Positions 34,965-44,213 are shown, counted from the first letter of the stretch. The stretch: 64,000 nucleotides of DNA from Paenibacillus camelliae (GCF_023715345.1 NZ_JAMBNY010000003.1:186001-250000); one strand, 5' to 3'. Notes: generated by a model from the letters alone, not told the origin. Made by a program: numbers and translations.

Positions 34965-35444
34965 TTATAAAACCATTTTTTCTTGTATCCATTGCTCTGT
35001 CAGCTGCATATTGGGCTGATAGCTTTCTTTTATTTCTTCATATAATGATGCGATTGTTTCGCGTTTTAATACGGACTTCCAGGATGACTCTGCTTCTTCC
35101 ATTAACTCTGTGAGCAAGCAGCAGCTTTTTTCTTCAGTCAAGTCAAGCATGTCATGCAGAACACCACTTGAAGAATAAAGAGTCTGCTGGCCTTCGATAG
35201 CAACATATATATCGTATATCCGGATTTCATCAGGCTTCTTCTTTAATTTAAATCCGCCTTTTACCCCTGGCACAGAAGTAATCAGATCCGCACTCACTAG
35301 CTTCCTTAGCAGTTTCTGAAAGTACGTGGGTGAAGCTCCCAATTGTTGACTAATGGCCTCCCCAGGCAAAACCGCTTTATCTGGCAGCATGCTAAGGATT
35401 AGGATGGCGTACACCGCTTGTTCTACTCCTGTTTTCATCTGCAT
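34965..35444 (-). CDS. Rrf2 family transcriptional regulator
   Basis: 159 residues from the ATG at 35444, placed 6 bases after AGGAGGTG. The N-terminal winged helix (EQAVYAILILSMLPDKAVLPGEAISQQLGASPTYFQKLLRKLVSADLITSVPGVKGGFKL) is typical Rrf2. A vicinal CC pair lies near residue 107 (EKSCCLL), but the three-cysteine Fe-S pattern of IscR/NsrR is absent; it is closer to YwnA-type members that sense thiol-reactive compounds. Likely controls the adjacent flavin oxidoreductase and itself. Confidence 0.88.
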   Translation of the reverse strand: MQMKTGVEQAVYAILILSMLPDKAVLPGEAISQQLGASPTYFQKLLRKLVSADLITSVPGVKGGFKLKKKPDEIRIYDIYVAIEGQQTLYSSSGVLHDMLDLTEEKSCCLLTELMEEAESSWKSVLKRETIASLYEEIKESYQPNMQLTEQWIQEKMVL

Positions 35445-35508
35445 GATCAACACCTCCTTTATTGTTCATGATGTATGTACTTATTATCCAAACATAAGTT
35501 TATAACGC

Positions 35509-35523
35509 GGATAATTGTTATCC
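35509..35523. promoter_or_regulatory. Candidate Rrf2 operator
   Basis: Perfect dyad GGATAA-TTG-TTATCC in the divergent region between the Rrf2 gene and the acetolactate-synthase-like gene. Position and symmetry suggest a regulator site; identity of the binder is inferred. Confidence 0.4.
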
Positions 35524-35654
35524 ACGTTAGTGTATTATTTTATGATAGATATGTAAAGCTTACTGTCCTGCACCATTCACCTTTAGTACCGTATAGGTTC
35601 TTAACATTTATGGGTAACATAGGGTAAACATAGCAAGCAGAGAGGCGAAGTATA

Positions 35655-37247
35655 ATGAAAAAGGCAACAGATCTACTTGTTCAGTGCTTAGAGGATGAAG
35701 GAGTCGAGTATATTTTCGGTATTATGGGTAAGGAAACCCTTGATCTAATCGATTCTTTATCTCAGTCTAATAAAATCCAGTTCATTCATGTTCGTCATGA
35801 ACAAGGGGCAGCTTTTATGGCAGATGTATACGGTAGGCTAACCAATAGAGTTGGTGTTTGCTTATCAACTTTAGGACCTGGAGCGACAAATTTATTGACC
35901 GGAATATCTAGTGCACATTTAGACCATTCTCCGGTTGTAGCTATTACAGGGCAAGCAAGCTTCGAAAGACAGCATCAAGAATCTCACCAATATTTAGATA
36001 TCGTTAAAATATTTGAGCCTGCTACCAAATGGAGCGTTCAAATTAAAGACCCGCAAACGATACCAAAAATCATTCGTAAGTCTTTTAGATTAGCACGAAT
36101 GGAAAAGCCAGGTGCGGTATTAATTGAATTACCTGAGAACATTGCATCACAGATGACTTTAACGGAGCCATTGCCAGTACTGCCTAATCCTAAAAGTACG
36201 TCAATCTCGCAAGCTATAGAGGATGCATGTACTTTAATAGACCATAGCCAAAAGCCACTTGTCATCGTCGGGAACGGAGTTATTAGGCAAGGAGCTATGT
36301 CAGCACTTCTGACTTTTGTAGAGAAACTACAATCACCTGTTATCCATAGTTTTATGGCAAAGGGGATTTTGCCTAAAAATCATGAACAAAATTATTTTAC
36401 GTTTGGCTTTAAAAAGAATGATGCGGTATTACCAATCATAGAGCAGTCAGACCTACTCATTGTTGTTGGTTTTGATGTTGTAGAGTGTCCGCCTCAGGAT
36501 TGGAATAAAATGAAGCGGCCTATTGTACATATCGATTCATTGCCCGCCGAAATGGACGAGCATTACCCTGTTGCAGGAGAATTGGTTGGTGATGTGAATG
36601 AGATTCTTCAAGCTCTTAACAAACAAGCTATGCCGTCTAGACGTTGGGTTCCGAGTGGACATTTAAAGGAACAGATTAAAAGAGCTTATCAAATAGAATT
36701 AGACGTTAAAGAAATTTTATCATTTACGATAGAGAACATACTAACTGTTATTGAAAAACATGCATCGGAACAAACCATCGTTATTTCTGATGTAGGTGCT
36801 CATAAGCTATCGATTGGCCGAACCTATCAACCAAAGCAGGCAGGAAGAGTTATTATCTCCAATGGACTTGCCTCAATGGGTATAGCATTACCCGGTTCTA
36901 TTGGTGCTAAATTAGCCTGCCGAGACGCTCCAGTCATTTGTATTACTGGGGATGGAGGGGCTTTAATGAATATGTCTGAATTAGAAACTGCTAAACGACT
37001 GGGTCTGTCTTTTATTATTATTGTATTAAACGATTCAACGTTAAAGCTAGAAGAGCAAATGATGCAAGAAAAATTCGGCAATAGCTTTGGTGCGGCCTTT
37101 GAAAACCCTGACTTTGTACAGCTTGCTAATAGCTTCGGAATAAAAGGAGTTAGACCTAAAGATTTGAATGAATTCGATCAAATACTGGAAGAGGCTTTGA
37201 AACAAAATAACGAAGTGACACTGATCGATGTTCAAATCACTTCTTGA
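35655..37247 (+). CDS. Thiamine-diphosphate-dependent acetolactate synthase-like enzyme
   Basis: 530 residues. Standard three-domain ThDP enzyme: N-terminal pyrimidine-binding domain with the catalytic Glu in VRHEQGAAFMADVYGR (about 50), central domain, and C-terminal ThDP-Mg site GDGGALMNMSELETAKR ... NDSTLKLEE (about 433-465). Closest to acetolactate synthase large subunits (AlsS/IlvB group), but no small regulatory subunit or alsD follows. RBS AGAGAGG upstream of the ATG. Could be a catabolic AlsS-like enzyme or a related decarboxylase. It is divergent from the Rrf2 regulator, which may control it. Confidence 0.85.
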   Translation: MKKATDLLVQCLEDEGVEYIFGIMGKETLDLIDSLSQSNKIQFIHVRHEQGAAFMADVYGRLTNRVGVCLSTLGPGATNLLTGISSAHLDHSPVVAITGQASFERQHQESHQYLDIVKIFEPATKWSVQIKDPQTIPKIIRKSFRLARMEKPGAVLIELPENIASQMTLTEPLPVLPNPKSTSISQAIEDACTLIDHSQKPLVIVGNGVIRQGAMSALLTFVEKLQSPVIHSFMAKGILPKNHEQNYFTFGFKKNDAVLPIIEQSDLLIVVGFDVVECPPQDWNKMKRPIVHIDSLPAEMDEHYPVAGELVGDVNEILQALNKQAMPSRRWVPSGHLKEQIKRAYQIELDVKEILSFTIENILTVIEKHASEQTIVISDVGAHKLSIGRTYQPKQAGRVIISNGLASMGIALPGSIGAKLACRDAPVICITGDGGALMNMSELETAKRLGLSFIIIVLNDSTLKLEEQMMQEKFGNSFGAAFENPDFVQLANSFGIKGVRPKDLNEFDQILEEALKQNNEVTLIDVQITS

Positions 37248-37474
37248 TAGTGTTCACAAGCGGTCAATCAGGATGAGAATGTATTCGGATTGACGTCTGA
37301 GCAGCTTCCCTTCTGGAAGTGGCATCATACTGTCTAATGTGCTGATTGGCCATGTGCTGTGAAGTTGTAAGATGATAACCTTGAGGCATCTAGTCACCTA
37401 CCTACAACGTTATTTTTATTTCATTTTAATTTCTAATGACCTCTCTCTTATTATTTTAGTCGTGAATAGCAGAT

Positions 37475-37510
37475 AGGGCCATCCTTAGCGGATGACCCTG
37501 TAAATTTTTA
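37475..37510 (+). terminator. Hairpin terminator 230 bases after the ThDP enzyme
   Basis: AGGG-c-CATCC (37475-37484) pairs with GGATG-a-CCCT (37490-37499), followed by GTAAATTTTT on the plus strand. The 37248-37474 stretch before it shows no gene. Confidence 0.45.
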
Positions 37511-38308
37511 GCTAAAACCGCCTCTAGAATGAATGATCTCACCGGTTATCCACTCAGAATCATCGCTCGCAAGAAAAGTAATCAGCTTTGCCACATCCTC
37601 TGGAACACCAATCCGCCCCATCGGGAATTGTGGCAGCAGCGCTTTCTTGATTTCTTCGGTCATCCAGCCAGTATCGGTAGGTCCAGGGTCGACCGCGTTA
37701 ACTGTAATATGAAGTGGCGCCAGCTCTGCAGCAAGTGATTCAGTAAACACGGAAATTGCCCCCTTAGTTGCTGCATAGGCAAGATTTCCGGGCATAGGTG
37801 ATTTTCCTTGGCCGGAAGTCATGTTAATAATACGCCCGCCAAGTGTATGGCTGGAACCTATATTTTTCATTTCCGCTTCAAGCAATCGAGAAAATTCCGC
37901 GGATAACATAAAGGTACCTCTAATGTTCACAGCACAATGAGCGTCAATAAGCGACTCATTTAATTGACGAAAATCAGCATCCACGCTATACGTTGCGTTG
38001 TTAACGAGAATGGTTGGCAACCCCAAGGTTTTCTGAACTTCAGCCAGCAGATCGGCTGCGGAGCCTGACTGGGCAAGGTCTAGCTTCATATGTGCGGCTT
38101 GAACACCCATTTTTCGTAATTCTTGTGCAAAGATATCAGGCCAATGCTCATCTACACTTCGAGGATATACCTCTTGGTCGTATTCACACAAATGCGTGAA
38201 GAACAAGCTGGCTCCCTCGTTAGCTAGTGCCCTGCAAATCGCTGCCCCGATTCCACCTTCACGACTCACACCTGTAACGATAGCAATTTTACCTTGTAAT
38301 TTATTCAT
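37508..38308 (-). CDS. SDR family oxidoreductase
   Basis: 266 residues. The cofactor loop is the expanded TGVSREGGIGAAIC type (residues 12-25), a subgroup with two extra residues before GIG; NNAT replaces NNAG near 108. The catalytic residues are present: Ser in MTSGQGKS (about 163), Tyr and Lys in YAATKGA (about 178-182). C-terminal PGPTDTGWM and ITGEIIHSRGGF are normal for the family. Substrate unknown; monocistronic. Confidence 0.85.
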   Translation of the reverse strand: MNKLQGKIAIVTGVSREGGIGAAICRALANEGASLFFTHLCEYDQEVYPRSVDEHWPDIFAQELRKMGVQAAHMKLDLAQSGSAADLLAEVQKTLGLPTILVNNATYSVDADFRQLNESLIDAHCAVNIRGTFMLSAEFSRLLEAEMKNIGSSHTLGGRIINMTSGQGKSPMPGNLAYAATKGAISVFTESLAAELAPLHITVNAVDPGPTDTGWMTEEIKKALLPQFPMGRIGVPEDVAKLITFLASDDSEWITGEIIHSRGGFS

Positions 38309-38381
38309 AGATCATACCTCCGATAAGGAAGTTGAGCGTGCCGTTCTACGCTTGGAGATGGAATGTTTGTGCCGCTCAATA

Positions 38382-38409
38382 ATAAAAAGCGGATACATCA
38401 AGTATCCGC
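38382..38409 (-). terminator. Terminator downstream of the SLH serine hydrolase
   Basis: GCGGATAC (38389-38396) and GTATCCGC (38402-38409) around ATCAA; minus strand continues TTTTTATTATTG. It is 233 bases beyond the hydrolase stop; the gap (38410-38642) holds only a 31-codon open frame (38398-38493, minus) with no good ribosome site and no recognised product. Confidence 0.7.
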
Positions 38410-38642
38410 ATGAGCAGGTGTAGCAACGGTAGCCTCGCGTCCCTTGAATTGGTTGCGACCGGCATAATTGAACAGAGCTATGGCACACACCATGACCCCG
38501 GATTATGCAGCGATCAACTTATTACACCATTACAAGGAAGTACACATTAACTCGCGAGTCTCCTTTCCGTCATCTCCATAATTTGTATTATTAACCAAAA
38601 ATATAGTTCAGTCAATCCCGAGAGCAACTAGGGAAGCTTATT

Positions 38643-40673
38643 TTATTGCTGAGGAACTTGGACGAGCTTTGCGAGCATCGCCGCCGCTTCCTTACGAAGC
38701 ATAGTGTCCTGCGGTCGGTAATTCCAGTCTCCATCCTCATCGACAGAAACCTCTGGTCCGTAGAAGCCTGCCAGAAGCATCATATTCACTGCGTCTGCTG
38801 CCCAAGGTGATGGTGTATCCTTGAGTTTAGCCTGAGGAGCTACTCCTGCCCCTTGCAGCTGCATCAAACGATATACGATAGCAGCAGCCTCCTGCCGCTT
38901 TAACGGTTCATCTGGTGCAAAGCTTCCACCCGGCATCCCTTTTAATAGCCCGAGCTCCAAAGCTGTTTGAATTTCCTTCTCCAGCTTATGACCCTTTGTA
39001 TCTACGAACATAGCCTCACTCTCAGATAGAGGAAGCTTTAACAAACGTATGAAATAAGCAACATATTCGCCACGAGTAATTACATCATCAGGACGGAAGA
39101 GCTCCTGAACATCCTCAAAAATATTAAAGCTTTGAAGATCGTAAATATACGGAGCATAGACGTGGTCATTTGCTACATCTGCATAGATCTTTTCTTCAAT
39201 GCGGATTGAATACCCAACGTTTCTGTACTTAAAGTAATGCGGCTCGCCTGCAGCATTGTTCTTAAAGACAAGCTCTCTTTCCTCATCATCAATAAAGGTC
39301 ATCGGGTCAACCTGTGTAAATTCAATATTACCAAGCATAGTATCCTCCATGCTTAGCTTACCGTCACCAGTTACTTTAATCTTAGATCTCCAGTTGTCCA
39401 ATCTCAGATCTGTATAGGTACCCTCGAATTTAGCTAATTCCTCTTGTGACGTATTGAGCTGTTGATGTTGTTCCCCAATATTCGGAATGAATGTCTGCAT
39501 AAATTCACGATACAACTCTTCTCTTATCATCCCATTGTTTCCATTCACATTCACAAATACCCCGATCTCATGCTCAGGAAGCAGCCACATGTAGGAGCTG
39601 AAGCCGAGAATATCTCCACCTTTAGCAATAACACGCTGGCCATTATCATATTGTGGATACATAGATGCTTCGAAGCCATAGGCCATAACAGGCTTGCCCG
39701 GCTGAATATATACCTGATACTCCTGCATAAGCTTTGCTGTCTCTGGCTTTAGAATACGAACTCCCTGATAGCTGCCTTCATTCAAATGTGCCATCATAAA
39801 AATCGCAGCATCCGCTGCTGTTGTATACCAGCCACCATGAGGATGATCGGACGGCTTAATGCTATATTGTGGGTATGGCTGCCCGTCAGGCATATAACCA
39901 GTTGCCATGCCCTCAGCAATCTCCGGTGTTAGACGGAAGCCAGAGTGCTCCATGCTAAGCGGTTTAAATATTTGCTCCTGCACGTAGTCTTCAAACTTTT
40001 GTTGGCTAACATATTCAACGATATAGCCTTGTAGCATCGATGCAAAATTGTCATACATAAACACTTCTCCTGGCTTTCGCACAGTTTTAGGAATGCTAGC
40101 TTTCACATAGCTCTCCAGATCGTAATAATCGTCAAGTGTATAGTAAATATCTCCAGGACGTATATCCATACCGTTATTAAAGCCTGTTGTATGAGTAAGT
40201 AAATGTGCGATCGTTACAGGATTCTCTTCTGAGTATTGAATCCATGGCTCTGGCAAGTAGTCATTCACCCCTGCATCAAGTGAAATCTTGCCTTGCTCAA
40301 CAAGCTGCATAAGAGCAGTAGCGGTGACAAGCTTAGCAATTGATCCTGTACGGAAAAGTGTTTTGTCTGCAAGCACAGCTGTTTTCGTTGCGACATCCGC
40401 TTCACCAAAGCCTTGTTGATATAATACGTTGTTTCCTTGAACAATGGAGATAATTGCACCTGGTACATTCCATTCCTCTAGCTTTGCTTTGCTGAAGAAC
40501 TGTTCTGCAAACTTCTTCAATTCTGACTCATTCAACTGAACGCTGACAAACGTGTGATTAGACACTGAGCTGGCTGCAGGCGAATCAGCCATTACGGTAA
40601 CAGGTACAGCTGACGTAACGATTAGACCTGATAGTAGAACAGCCATTGCTGTTTTTACAAATCTCTGCTTCAC
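38643..40673 (-). CDS. Secreted serine hydrolase (beta-lactamase/PBP4* family) with SLH domains
   Basis: 676 residues from the GTG at 40673, which follows TGGAGAAATA; an ATG frame upstream would give an implausible poly-Ile leader. A signal peptide (KQRFVKTAMAVLLSG ... VMADS) is followed by a class-C beta-lactamase-like domain: SxxK nucleophile in TGSIAKLVTATALM (about 110), YDN in MYDNFASML (about 220), and KGGDILGFSS (about 350). The C-terminal 170 residues contain three SLH repeats (FEDVQELFRPDDVITRGEY; LKRQEAAAIVYRLM; MLRKEAAAMLAKLV) that bind pyruvylated wall polymer. So it is a cell-surface D-Ala or ester/amide hydrolase. A Fur-box-like site lies upstream. Confidence 0.9.
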   Translation of the reverse strand: MKQRFVKTAMAVLLSGLIVTSAVPVTVMADSPAASSVSNHTFVSVQLNESELKKFAEQFFSKAKLEEWNVPGAIISIVQGNNVLYQQGFGEADVATKTAVLADKTLFRTGSIAKLVTATALMQLVEQGKISLDAGVNDYLPEPWIQYSEENPVTIAHLLTHTTGFNNGMDIRPGDIYYTLDDYYDLESYVKASIPKTVRKPGEVFMYDNFASMLQGYIVEYVSQQKFEDYVQEQIFKPLSMEHSGFRLTPEIAEGMATGYMPDGQPYPQYSIKPSDHPHGGWYTTAADAAIFMMAHLNEGSYQGVRILKPETAKLMQEYQVYIQPGKPVMAYGFEASMYPQYDNGQRVIAKGGDILGFSSYMWLLPEHEIGVFVNVNGNNGMIREELYREFMQTFIPNIGEQHQQLNTSQEELAKFEGTYTDLRLDNWRSKIKVTGDGKLSMEDTMLGNIEFTQVDPMTFIDDEERELVFKNNAAGEPHYFKYRNVGYSIRIEEKIYADVANDHVYAPYIYDLQSFNIFEDVQELFRPDDVITRGEYVAYFIRLLKLPLSESEAMFVDTKGHKLEKEIQTALELGLLKGMPGGSFAPDEPLKRQEAAAIVYRLMQLQGAGVAPQAKLKDTPSPWAADAVNMMLLAGFYGPEVSVDEDGDWNYRPQDTMLRKEAAAMLAKLVQVPQQ

Positions 40674-40703
40674 TATTTCTCCACATCCTTTATTATTGTT
40701 ATC

Positions 40704-40722
40704 GATAATGATAATAATAAAT
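40704..40722 (-). promoter_or_regulatory. Fur-box-like site upstream of the serine hydrolase
   Basis: GATAATGATAATAATAAAT matches the 19-base Fur consensus at 15 positions and lies in a longer dyad centred on TTATCGATAA, 31-49 bases upstream of the start codon. Binding is not shown; AT-rich dyads can mimic Fur sites. Confidence 0.4.
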
Positions 40723-40934
40723 ATGTGTTCAGTCAACGTTTATTTATCGACATTATCCGAGGAACTACCCATTTCAACTAGGCTAGTTGCTTGTCACTTA
40801 TTTATCTTATGCATAACATCAATAAAAAAGGCACTCTCATGTGCTGCATCCTGTAATCAGATTGTAAGACCTAATTATTAGAATCAGCGCCAAGGAGTAC
40901 CTTTTAATTTTCGTATAACCATACAGCTTATTGA

Positions 40935-41708
40935 TTAAGCATGGTCTGCCTTATGAACCTTGTTGCTAGGAGCAAACCATCCTAATAGCGCGATCGCAAC
41001 TAGCACAATATAGAAAATGGACGTCCATAACGTACCATGAGGAAAATGAGGATCTAGCACTCCAATATCCCCATGAGCGAGTGTAATGATGGCTAGCTTA
41101 ACCCCTACCCACGCAACGATTGCATATGCCGTTGTCTCAAGCGCTGGACGTTTTGCAAGCAGCTTAACAAACCAGGTCGCTGCAAATTTGATTAGAATCA
41201 AGCCCGCAATACCACCAAGCACGACGACTATAAATTGTCCACCGTCCATGCCTCCAAACTCTCCAAGCGGTGAATCTGGAAGTCCAAGCGCAAGCGCTAC
41301 TGCAGCTAGAATGGAGTCAATCGCAAAAGCAAGGTCCGCTAATGCAATTTTACCTACCGTAGGCCAAAAGCCTTTTCCCGCTGCTTCTTTCTCTGTTTCC
41401 TTACGATTTTCCTCATTCTTCTTACCGAACTTAGCCTTAATAATGTGCTTCAAACCCAAATACAAAAGATAGGCTGCACCGATTGCCTGTACCTGCCATA
41501 CATTTGCGATAAAAGAAATGGCAAATAAAGCGGCAAACCGAAAAACAAAGGCCATAATAATTCCATAATTAATCGCTTTTTTCTTCTGATCGTCAGGCAG
41601 ATGCTTCGCGATAACCGCTAAAACAAGTGCGTTGTCAGCTGACAGCAAACCTTCCAAACCGATTAGAATGAGTAAAGCCCACGCATACTCTAACCATATT
41701 GAATCCAA
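40935..41708 (-). CDS. TerC family membrane protein (YceF/YkoY type)
   Basis: 257 residues from the TTG at 41708 (GAAGGGAG 9 bases upstream); a second in-frame TTG at 41747 has no ribosome site. Seven to eight membrane segments with the family motifs EGLLSADNALVLAVIAKHLP and LADLAFAIDSILAAVAL, whose Asp residues are the proposed metal-handling sites. TerC proteins of Bacilli (MeeF/MeeY) supply Mn2+ to exoenzymes during export. The loop between the two halves is Lys/Glu-rich and cytoplasmic. No Mn riboswitch is visible upstream; a paired palindrome is. Confidence 0.9.
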   Translation of the reverse strand: MDSIWLEYAWALLILIGLEGLLSADNALVLAVIAKHLPDDQKKKAINYGIIMAFVFRFAALFAISFIANVWQVQAIGAAYLLYLGLKHIIKAKFGKKNEENRKETEKEAAGKGFWPTVGKIALADLAFAIDSILAAVALALGLPDSPLGEFGGMDGGQFIVVVLGGIAGLILIKFAATWFVKLLAKRPALETTAYAIVAWVGVKLAIITLAHGDIGVLDPHFPHGTLWTSIFYIVLVAIALLGWFAPSNKVHKADHA

Positions 41709-41746
41709 CTTTTTTTCTCCCTTCTCCAACCAGTGTAGATACAGCA

Positions 41747-41786
41747 ACGTATACGTATTGTTTGCTTAGAAATAATACGTATACGT
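41747..41786 (-). promoter_or_regulatory. Paired ACGTATACGT palindromes upstream of terC
   Basis: ACGTATACGTATT (41747-41759) and AATACGTATACGT (41774-41786) are a perfect 13-base inverted repeat; each arm contains the self-palindrome ACGTATACGT, spaced 30 bases start to start. It may be a two-site operator or, in RNA, a leader hairpin. Confidence 0.5.
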
Positions 41787-41890
41787 AAAACTGATCTTGG
41801 AGATTTCATTTTTTTATAAAGCTTTATAAAAATACACTCGAACAGAATAATAATACCAAAAATTACACTATTCTCGTCAATAGGGAGGAA

Positions 41891-43189
41891 TTATTTAAAA
41901 GTGACAAAGTTTAAATCTTTTTCTTTTAAGTATTTTATAATTTCGGGTAATGCTTCGACCGTATTTTTATCCTCGTGCAGCACATATATACCACCTGAAG
42001 CTTCGACCTGATGAAAATATCGGATAATGTCTTCTGGATGCTTCGCATTCCAATCTTCCGGGTCTCGATTCCACATAAGGGTCTTCATGTTCAACTTCTT
42101 TGCCTCTGACACAAGCTTATCGTTAACCTCACCGTATGGAGGGCGAAACAAAGTAATGGCATGATCCGTCAACGATTCCAGAACGTCGTTTGTCTTCATT
42201 AAATTCTCATGCTGTTTTTGTGCGTCAGCTTTAGTTAGCACACTGTGATCCCATGAATGATTCCCAATAGCCATTCCATTCTCAAGCGCATAGGTCACAG
42301 CATCCGAATTGCGCGCCACATTCTGTCCTACGAATAAAAACGTCGCCGCTACGTTCTGTTCCTTCAAAATATCTACAATCTGCTCTGTAAGCGCAGACGG
42401 ACCATCATCAAAGGTTAATGCGACGTATTGCTCCGGTAGTCCAAAAAGCTTCATCTCCTCAGTGATCTCAAAAACTTCATAGTCCCCCTGAAGTGGATTG
42501 CTACTAGATTGCATCGAGACCTCTAATACGTCAGAAGGATCTGCAATAATATCGTCATTCTGCACTAGATCTATACCCGCCTCATCATTTATGATGCCCT
42601 GGTCATGAATTGCTTCTGAATGCTCCGTTGTTACCTCTGCCTTCACGATACCAATGGGCTCGCTAAGCTTTCGCACTAAATCGCCCTTGCCTTGCGAGCT
42701 GGTAGAGAATACCGCCAATATACTGAATATAATCATTACGATCATCGATACCTTTGACGTGCGTGTAGAGAAAATCCTTAGAAATTGTGCTTGGTGTACG
42801 TGTTCGTGATCATGTTGAGCTGCATTCGATACTCCCTGTTCTTCCTCGTTCTTCAGAGTAAGTGGGAAGGATCTAAGATGCGTTAATTGCTGTATGTAAT
42901 GCTCGGTGCATGGAAAATACTGAATATCCCGAGTAACACCTGAACCTTTGATTAGAGAGCTGTAAAAGGTTTTTTGGTATGGATCCCATTTGGCATAGGG
43001 AGATAGTCTAACTCTGTCTCCGATCCATGGCTTTAACGATTCAAGCCCCTGATACGTTAACTCATCGATCTTTATCTCATACGTAGCTTGCCTTTCCTCT
43101 TGAGTAACGATGAGCTTCATCTGATTGACACCGTCTATCGTTTTCCCGAGTGATAGCAGCTCGACGACTTGCGTGTTGTATGTTTCCAT
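41891..43189 (-). CDS. Membrane-anchored polysaccharide deacetylase
   Basis: 432 residues from the ATG at 43189; the open frame reaches 43270, overlapping the upstream gene. N-terminal ~145 residues are cytoplasmic and unrecognised (METYNTQVVELLSLGK ... WIGDRVRLSPYAKWDP), then one membrane segment (VSMIVMIIFSILAVFS, about 148-164), a spacer, and a NodB domain from about 255. Catalytic Asp and metal residues are visible in ALTFDDGPS, NHSWDHS (H-x3-H) and LFRPPYGE. It would remove N-acetyl groups from wall glycans outside the cell. The upstream gene encodes a coiled-coil protein 46 bases away, same strand. Confidence 0.88.
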   Translation of the reverse strand: METYNTQVVELLSLGKTIDGVNQMKLIVTQEERQATYEIKIDELTYQGLESLKPWIGDRVRLSPYAKWDPYQKTFYSSLIKGSGVTRDIQYFPCTEHYIQQLTHLRSFPLTLKNEEEQGVSNAAQHDHEHVHQAQFLRIFSTRTSKVSMIVMIIFSILAVFSTSSQGKGDLVRKLSEPIGIVKAEVTTEHSEAIHDQGIINDEAGIDLVQNDDIIADPSDVLEVSMQSSSNPLQGDYEVFEITEEMKLFGLPEQYVALTFDDGPSALTEQIVDILKEQNVAATFLFVGQNVARNSDAVTYALENGMAIGNHSWDHSVLTKADAQKQHENLMKTNDVLESLTDHAITLFRPPYGEVNDKLVSEAKKLNMKTLMWNRDPEDWNAKHPEDIIRYFHQVEASGGIYVLHEDKNTVEALPEIIKYLKEKDLNFVTFK

Positions 43190-43235
43190 TCCATCCCCGT
43201 CTTTCTTCCCCGAACCCGATAGTATTCTAATCGAA

Positions 43236-43958
43236 TCAAGCTCCCTCATTAGCCCCTGTATTCGATGCATAAGGAGATGTCAGACGGTTAGTAAAGTCAT
43301 TTACAATATTAAGGAGATGCTCCTTCTCCTGGCGAAGGGCGTCAGATCTCTGCTTCATTTGATTGAGCTCAGCTTCAAGTCTCACATTCTTCTCCTCAAG
43401 CTCATTAATCCTCTTCGTCTTATCGGCAGTCGTCTCATTGTGCTTCTGAAGCAAGCCTGCGTAGTTTTGTCGTTCAAGCTCAATGACACCCTTTAGCTGC
43501 TCAATCTCACCAGATAGCGTAGTATGTAGCTCCCGATAGTCCTCCATCATCTGATCAACCTTCAGATTATTATCTGATAGCCTACGCTCTAGCTCCATAA
43601 TGCTTTTCTCACGATCCTCGATGACCTTACCCAAATTCCTCAAGTCTTTGTTCATTCGGTCATTCTGTCCGTTCGCTTGATTTAAGCGATCCTGCATCTC
43701 TTTATAATTCAGCTCAACATGCTGCTTCGCCTTAACCATCTGCTCTACGGCGATGACTAGATCAAGCGTGCTTTTATCCATATGACCTTTATTGTTGAAA
43801 AATGAGCCTAGAGTCTCTTCATTCGTTTCGGAATTAGTCGAATATACCGACTCCACCGCTTCATTTTGTGTTTCTTCCAAGTCCCCACTAATGCCGAGGT
43901 CCTCTCGCGAATGCTCCTGCTCAAGACTACTCTTCTTCTTTTTGAACGGAGAAAACAT
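43236..43958 (-). CDS. Coiled-coil protein paired with the deacetylase
   Basis: 240 residues from the ATG at 43958 (AAAGGTGAT upstream). A basic start MFSPFKKKKSS, an acidic disordered stretch (to about 60), then nearly continuous coiled coil from about 68 to 225 (LNQANGQNDRMNKDLRNL; LEEKNVRLEAELNQMKQRS). No membrane segment or enzyme motif. Its position before the deacetylase with its cytoplasmic N-terminal domain suggests an inner-face scaffold, but that is inference; I do not recognise a family. Confidence 0.7.
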   Translation of the reverse strand: MFSPFKKKKSSLEQEHSREDLGISGDLEETQNEAVESVYSTNSETNEETLGSFFNNKGHMDKSTLDLVIAVEQMVKAKQHVELNYKEMQDRLNQANGQNDRMNKDLRNLGKVIEDREKSIMELERRLSDNNLKVDQMMEDYRELHTTLSGEIEQLKGVIELERQNYAGLLQKHNETTADKTKRINELEEKNVRLEAELNQMKQRSDALRQEKEHLLNIVNDFTNRLTSPYASNTGANEGA

Positions 43959-44172
43959 AGTTGAAATCACCTTTTCTGAGTGTAATTGTTGAATTTTGTT
44001 GAAATATGTATTCTTTCATTATAGTTGAATCTTCCAATTAAATTAGTAGGTCAAATATACTCATTTGTCGAGAAGGGGTAAGACTAAGGAATGGGTCTCT
44101 CGTGAAGTTTGGTACTATTTTACTAGAATATATAGAGATTGGGATCTAAAAGAACTGTGAAACTCAACAAAA

Positions 44173-44213
44173 AAGAGAGAGGATAGGCTCGATGTATCAA
44201 GCCTATCCTCTCT
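44173..44213 (-). terminator. Terminator of the WYL regulator gene
   Basis: AGAGAGGATAGGCT (44176-44189) pairs perfectly with AGCCTATCCTCTCT (44200-44213); minus strand continues CTTTTTTGTTG. Confidence 0.9.

Noticed and set aside
38398-38493. 31-codon gene downstream of the SLH hydrolase
   Set aside because: Open frame lacks a ribosome site, its stop lies in the terminator loop, and the product matches nothing I know; may be a gene tail left by deletion.
41709-41890. yybP-ykoY manganese riboswitch ahead of terC
   Set aside because: I looked for the conserved GGGGAGUAG-like and cross-strand purine core and saw none; only AT-rich sequence and the palindrome pair.
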